This document shows positions 50,011-54,077 of a stretch of DNA of 54,077 nucleotides, in pieces. Within the stretch, counting starts at the first letter, position 1. Each line of letters begins with the position of its first letter. The stretch comes from an uncultured Blautia sp. (GTDB taxonomy: Bacteria; Bacillota; Clostridia; Lachnospirales; Lachnospiraceae): contig CAKRRG010000011.1 of the NCBI GenBank assembly GCA_934394545.1, positions 1 to 54,077 on the forward strand. Direction: 5' to 3'. A model generated the notes under the pieces. The model was given only the letters and a program-made list of their open reading frames with translations. It was not told the DNA's origin and ran no database searches. The position numbers were made by a program, and so were the translations under genes.

Positions 50011-52242
50011 ATGAGCATATATGATACATTAAATCCGCCGCAGCGTCAGGCGGTTGCACAGACAGAAGGTCCTGTTTTGATTCTGGCAGGTGCAGGTTCA
50101 GGGAAGACGAGAGTTCTGACACATAGAATTGCTTATCTGATGGAGGAGAAAGGGGTTAATCCCTGGAATATCCTGGCTATCACTTTTACCAATAAGGCGG
50201 CCCAGGAGATGCGGGAACGTGTAGATAAGCTGGTAGGGATGGGATCAGAGAGCATCTGGGTGTCTACGTTTCACTCTGCCTGTGTGCGGATTCTGAGAAG
50301 ACACATTGATAATCTGGGCTACGATACGAATTTTACCATTTATGATACAGATGACCAGAAATCTCTTATAAAGGATGTGTGCAGGAAGCTGAATGTTGAT
50401 ACCAAGGTTTATAAGGAGCGTGCCCTTCTTTCACAGATTTCCCATGCCAAGGATGAACTGCTCACACCGGACGACATGGAGATGAATGCTGCAGGCGATT
50501 TTAATATGAAGAAAGTGGCTTCCGTTTATCGTGAATATCAGGCTGCTCTTCGTAAAAATAATGCCCTGGATTTCGATGATCTGATCGTGAAAACAGTGGA
50601 GCTTTTTCAGAATTGCGGAGCGGTGCTGGAGTATTATCAAGAGCGGTTCAAATACATTATGGTAGACGAATATCAGGATACGAATACGGCTCAGTTTAAG
50701 TTCATCAGTCTTCTGGCACAGAGGTATCAGAATCTTTGTGTGGTAGGTGATGACGATCAGTCTATATATAAGTTCCGTGGAGCTAATATTGGAAATATTC
50801 TTGGCTTCGAGCGGGTCTTCCCGGATGCAAAGGTGATTCGTCTGGAGCAGAACTACCGTTCCACCAGGAATATTCTGAATGCAGCGAATCAGGTGATTGC
50901 CAATAATACAGAACGTAAGGCAAAAACTCTTTGGACAGAGAATGAAGAGGGAAGCAAGGTGCATTTCCGTCAGTTTTTTAATGCCTATGAGGAAGCAGAG
51001 TATGTAGCTGGTGAGATCAGCAAGCTAAAGAGAGACGGACTTGGAAGCTATAGGGACTGTGCGATTCTCTATCGTACCAATGCCCAATCCCGTATTTTTG
51101 AGGAGAAATTTATTGCTGCGAATATTCCATATAAGCTGGTTGGCGGCGTAAACTTTTATGCGCGTAAGGAAATCAAGGATCTTCTGTGCTATCTGAAGAC
51201 CATTGATAATGCCAGAGATGATCTTGCTGTGCAAAGAATCATCAATGTACCGAAGCGGGGGATTGGTGCGACTACATTAGGCCGTGTCCAGGATTATGCG
51301 GATAATATGGGAATCAGTTTATATGAGGCACTTCGAGTGGCAGAGGAAGTTCCTTCTATTGGAAGAAGTGTATCCAGGATTGATAGTTTTGTGACTTTTA
51401 TTCAGACATTGAAGAGCAAGGCAGCTGTGTTAACTGTGGAGGAGATCCTTCAGGAAGTCATCGATCTGACGGGGTATGTGGCAGAACTGGAAGCTGAGGA
51501 TACAGAGGAAGCAAGAGCGCGTATTGAGAATATTGATGAGTTGATTTCCAAGACTGTAGCCTTCCAGGAGGCTATGGAGGAGCAGAATCAGCCGGCTACC
51601 CTTTCTGAATTTCTCGAGGAAGTAGCGCTGGTTGCAGACATTGATACAGTAGATCCAGAGCAGGATTATGTGCTTCTGATGACTTTACATAGTGCTAAGG
51701 GACTGGAGTTTCCCAGGGTGTTTATGGTTGGAATGGAAGATGGCGTTTTTCCCAGCCATATGACCATTAATTATGGAGATGACGGAGAAATGGAGGAAGA
51801 GAGAAGACTTTGCTATGTGGGAATTACACGTGCAATGAAGGATCTGATTCTGACCTGTGCACAGCAAAGAATGGTCCGAGGGGAAACCCAGTACCATAAG
51901 GTTTCTGGATTTGTAAGAGAAATTCCAAGGGAACTGGTGGATTTGGGACATAGCATTCAGGAGAAGAAGCCTAAGGCAGAAGATTTGATTCCTGCCCCGG
52001 CGAAGTATTCCAAGATGAAAGAAATTTTTCAGAGCAGAAATTATAAGCCCAGAGAATTTAAGGTAACAAAGGCCGGCGCTTTGGATTATGAAGTTGGAGA
52101 TACGGTTCGTCATATAAAATTCGGCGTTGGGATTGTGAAAGATATTGTAGAAGGAGGCCGTGATTATGAGGTTACGGTGGACTTTGACAAGGTAGGCGTG
52201 AAGAAGATGTTCGCAAGCTTTGCGAAGCTTAAAAAAATTTAA
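50011..52242 (+). CDS. pcrA: UvrD/PcrA-type DNA helicase
   Basis: A 743-residue superfamily 1A helicase for nucleotide-excision repair, plasmid replication and clearing of recombinase. Visible are the N-terminal LNPPQRQAV Q-motif, Walker A GAGSGKTR (~27-34), TFTNKAAQEM, VDEYQDTN, GDDDQSIYKFRGA, LEQNYRS, TLHSAKGLEFPRVF and VGITRAMKDL. The C-terminal ~60 residues form the tudor-like domain (VGDTVRHIKFGVGIV) that contacts RNA polymerase. AAGGAG precedes ATG 50011. Confidence 0.96.
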   Translation: MSIYDTLNPPQRQAVAQTEGPVLILAGAGSGKTRVLTHRIAYLMEEKGVNPWNILAITFTNKAAQEMRERVDKLVGMGSESIWVSTFHSACVRILRRHIDNLGYDTNFTIYDTDDQKSLIKDVCRKLNVDTKVYKERALLSQISHAKDELLTPDDMEMNAAGDFNMKKVASVYREYQAALRKNNALDFDDLIVKTVELFQNCGAVLEYYQERFKYIMVDEYQDTNTAQFKFISLLAQRYQNLCVVGDDDQSIYKFRGANIGNILGFERVFPDAKVIRLEQNYRSTRNILNAANQVIANNTERKAKTLWTENEEGSKVHFRQFFNAYEEAEYVAGEISKLKRDGLGSYRDCAILYRTNAQSRIFEEKFIAANIPYKLVGGVNFYARKEIKDLLCYLKTIDNARDDLAVQRIINVPKRGIGATTLGRVQDYADNMGISLYEALRVAEEVPSIGRSVSRIDSFVTFIQTLKSKAAVLTVEEILQEVIDLTGYVAELEAEDTEEARARIENIDELISKTVAFQEAMEEQNQPATLSEFLEEVALVADIDTVDPEQDYVLLMTLHSAKGLEFPRVFMVGMEDGVFPSHMTINYGDDGEMEEERRLCYVGITRAMKDLILTCAQQRMVRGETQYHKVSGFVREIPRELVDLGHSIQEKKPKAEDLIPAPAKYSKMKEIFQSRNYKPREFKVTKAGALDYEVGDTVRHIKFGVGIVKDIVEGGRDYEVTVDFDKVGVKKMFASFAKLKKI

Positions 52243-52279
52243 AATAAAGATATTAGCTATGGTAAAATAACAGTAAAAG

Positions 52280-52288
52280 TGGTATAAT
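52280..52288 (+). promoter_or_regulatory. Extended -10 promoter of the small membrane protein gene
   Basis: TGGTATAAT gives a perfect extended -10; the -35 position (52260-52265, TGGTAA) is poor. Confidence 0.6.
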
Positions 52289-52330
52289 AACTAAAGTTGA
52301 TGAGTACTATGAAAGAGAGGATGGTATTAT

Positions 52331-52561
52331 ATGAACATTAAAATGGACAAGCTCGAGGAATTATTATCATTACTTAAGAAAAAAGAAGATGAGAAGCAGA
52401 AGAATACAGTCCTCTGGGTACTGGCTATCGTTGGTGCTGTAGCTGCTATCGCAGGAATTGCATTTGCAGTATATCGTTTCTTTGCACCGGATTATCTTGA
52501 GGACTTTGAAGAAGACTTTGACGATGATTATGATGATTACTTCGAGGATGAAGAGAAATAA
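52331..52561 (+). CDS. Small membrane protein with acidic C-terminus
   Basis: A 76-residue protein, function unknown. An amphipathic, charged first 25 residues (MDKLEELLSLLKKKEDEKQ) lead into one membrane helix (VLWVLAIVGAVAAIAGIAFAVY), then an Asp/Glu/Tyr tail (EDFDDDYDDYFEDEEK). AGAGAGG lies before the ATG, and it has its own promoter and terminator, supporting a real gene. ATG 52343 is an alternative start. Confidence 0.8.
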   Translation: MNIKMDKLEELLSLLKKKEDEKQKNTVLWVLAIVGAVAAIAGIAFAVYRFFAPDYLEDFEEDFDDDYDDYFEDEEK

Positions 52562-52583
52562 TAAGTGATTGAATATTAAGTGA

Positions 52584-52631
52584 AAGGTATACGGGCATAT
52601 GGCATTTATGCTCCCCCGTATACCTTATTTT
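52584..52631 (+). terminator. Rho-independent terminator
   Basis: AAGGTATACGGG (52584-52595) pairs perfectly with CCCGTATACCTT (52615-52626); ATTTTT follows. GCATA/TATGC can pair in the loop. Confidence 0.9.
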
Positions 52632-52668
52632 TAGTTTACACAGATGTTTTTATAAGAATGGAGGAATT

Positions 52669-54077
52669 ATGAAAAAAGGTGAGATTTACGAAGGAATCAT
52701 TGAGAAGGTGGATTTTCCCAATAAGGGATATGTGAATATAGACGGAGAAAAGGTGATTGTAAAAAATGGCATTCCAGGCCAGAAGGTACGCTTTATGATT
52801 AACAAGAAGCGTTCCGGCAGAGCAGAGGGCAGACTTCTGGAAGTCCTGGAGAAATCCCCTCTGGAAGTACGTGAACCGGTATGCTCTATTTTTCCGGCCT
52901 GCGGTGGCTGTATGTACCAGACTATGTCCTATGAGGAACAGCTGAAGATGAAGGAAAATCAGGTAAAAGGGCTTCTTCAGGCTGCTGTAGGTGAGAATAT
53001 CGATCTTCATTGGGAGGGAATTCATGGTAGTCCTATAGAATTTGGGTACCGCAATAAGATGGAATTTTCTTTTGGAGATGAATATAAGGATGGCCCGCTC
53101 TCCCTTGGTCTGCATAAGAAGGGAAGCACCTATGATGTGCTGACTGCCTCTGACTGTAAACTGGTGCATTCGGATATGACAGCCATTCTTTCCTGTGTGC
53201 TGGACTTTTTTACAGAGCTTGGTGCTGTGCATTATAAGAAAATGCAGCATACCGGATATCTGCGGCATCTGCTCCTCCGTCGTGGTGTAACTTCCGGGGA
53301 AATACTGGTGCACGTGATCACTACAAGCCAGGCAGAATATGACTATGCCCCTCTTGTTTCCAGACTTCTTGCACTTCCACTGGAGGGAAAAATCGTAGGG
53401 ATCCTGCATATTATCAATGATTCTCTGTCTGATGTGGTACAGAGTGATGAGACCAGATTGCTCTATGGACAGGATTATTTTTACGAGACATTATTGGGAC
53501 TGCGTTTTAAGATCAGTACGTTTTCTTTCTTCCAGCCCAATTCCCTGGCAGCAGAGGTATTGTATTCCATTGTCCGGGATTATATTGGGGACACTAAGGA
53601 TAAAGAAGTATTTGACCTTTACAGCGGTACGGGGACCATTGCCCAGCTTCTTGCTTCTGTAGCCAAAGAGGTGATTGGTGTGGAAATTATAGAGGAAGCT
53701 GTAGAAGCGGCAAAGGTGAATGCGGCTCTCAATGGTCTTGCCAATTGCCGTTTTATTGCAGGTGATGTGCTGAAGGTTTTGGACGACCTGACTGAGAAAC
53801 CGGATATGATCATTCTGGATCCGCCGCGTGACGGTATTCATCCGAAGGCCCTTCCGAAGATACTGGCGTATGGAGTAGAGAATATCGTATATATTTCTTG
53901 CAAGCCAACCAGTCTGGCAAGGGATCTGCCGGCATTTCTGGAAGCCGGGTATGAGATTAAGAGAAGCTGCAGCGTGGACCAGTTTTGTGAGACAGTGCAC
54001 GTGGAGACGGTAGTTCTTTTATCCCACAAAAAAGCCGACAGTTATATCCACATTGATGTGGAGTTTGGAGAGGGCGA
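52669..54077 (+). CDS. rlmD: 23S rRNA m5U methyltransferase RlmD/RumA type (3' partial)
   Basis: The frame is open from ATG 52669 to the right edge (469 codons visible), so the 3' end is missing. An N-terminal TRAM domain (~1-55) binds RNA. Four cluster cysteines are Cys72, Cys78, Cys81 (CSIFPACGGC) and Cys163 (SDCKL). The SAM motif is DLYSGTGTIAQ, with DPPRDG and the nucleophile Cys411 in SCKPTSLARD. It methylates uridine C5 in 23S rRNA. The core should end near VETVVLLSHKK, yet the frame goes on (DSYIHIDVEFGEG), so a C-terminal extension exists. GGAGG lies 4-5 nt before the ATG. Confidence 0.93.
   Translation, partial: MKKGEIYEGIIEKVDFPNKGYVNIDGEKVIVKNGIPGQKVRFMINKKRSGRAEGRLLEVLEKSPLEVREPVCSIFPACGGCMYQTMSYEEQLKMKENQVKGLLQAAVGENIDLHWEGIHGSPIEFGYRNKMEFSFGDEYKDGPLSLGLHKKGSTYDVLTASDCKLVHSDMTAILSCVLDFFTELGAVHYKKMQHTGYLRHLLLRRGVTSGEILVHVITTSQAEYDYAPLVSRLLALPLEGKIVGILHIINDSLSDVVQSDETRLLYGQDYFYETLLGLRFKISTFSFFQPNSLAAEVLYSIVRDYIGDTKDKEVFDLYSGTGTIAQLLASVAKEVIGVEIIEEAVEAAKVNAALNGLANCRFIAGDVLKVLDDLTEKPDMIILDPPRDGIHPKALPKILAYGVENIVYISCKPTSLARDLPAFLEAGYEIKRSCSVDQFCETVHVETVVLLSHKKADSYIHIDVEFGEG

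Noticed and set aside
52636..53409. 257-codon minus-strand frame
   Set aside because: The plus strand is open here from 52669 to the edge and encodes all RlmD motifs, so the minus frame is a shadow.

Overview
The window reads as chromosomal core DNA of a low-GC, Gram-positive, spore-former-related anaerobe, most likely family Lachnospiraceae (Blautia/Ruminococcus/Dorea-like; the genus is a guess). Pointers are strong AAGGAGG ribosome-binding sites, many TTGnnn-N17-TATAAT promoters, a PASTA Ser/Thr kinase with its PP2C phosphatase, DUF1540/DUF1836/DUF4364/DUF624 proteins typical of Clostridia, and a MurE with the DNPR signature of meso-diaminopimelate peptidoglycan. No rRNA, tRNA, CRISPR array, phage, insertion sequence or transposase was found. 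Nearly everything is household machinery, so the interest lies in regulatory architecture and protein variants rather than in a new gene system.

Layout. 1-2289: polar amino-acid ABC importer (binding protein cut by the left edge, permease, ATPase). 2328-3766 (minus): asnA followed by a CBS-pair protein. 3949-4668: membrane protein with a Cys-rich head and 33-bp repeats. 4768-5700 (minus): carbamate kinase-family enzyme. 5701-6238: gene-free, holding two promoters and a long structured leader for a surface protein (6239-7762). 7873-21454: a long plus-strand run murE-priA-def-fmt-yugP-rsmB-rlmN-prpC-prkC-rsgA-rpe-thiN, covering peptidoglycan synthesis, replication restart, N-terminal Met processing, rRNA modification, envelope signalling, ribosome assembly and thiamine activation. 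21574-23921: ychF and an unusual lgt.

24119-36308: a division and cell-wall (dcw) cluster under an MraZ-type operator: mraZ-rsmH-ftsL-PBP-PBP-mraY-ftsW-murA-ftsQ-ftsZ. murD and murG, often found between mraY and ftsQ, are missing from it. The second PBP gene has its ribosome-binding site inside a terminator-like hairpin. 36356-38289: a small DUF1540 protein (minus), then infC-rpmI-rplT behind an attenuator-type leader, with infC starting at ATT. 38533-43306: complete branched-chain amino-acid importer livJHMGF. 43396-46290: cytidylate-kinase-like protein, membrane-anchored polysaccharide deacetylase, rarA. 46312-48481 (minus): DUF624 protein, radical SAM protein, DUF4364 protein. 48753-49079: TrpR-like YerC with a perfect palindrome in its promoter. 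49165-49791 (minus): DUF1836 protein. 50011-52242: pcrA. 52331-52561: small acidic-tailed membrane protein. 52669 to the right edge: RlmD-type 23S rRNA methyltransferase, cut by the edge.

The observations most worth checking are the RBS-in-terminator in front of the second PBP (28544-28596), the operator inside the yerC promoter spacer (48678-48691), the infC leader with ATT start (36817-37100), repeat tails shared in style by a PBP and FtsQ of one cluster, the Lgt with changes at conserved positions, and the binding protein that carries an extra half-domain.
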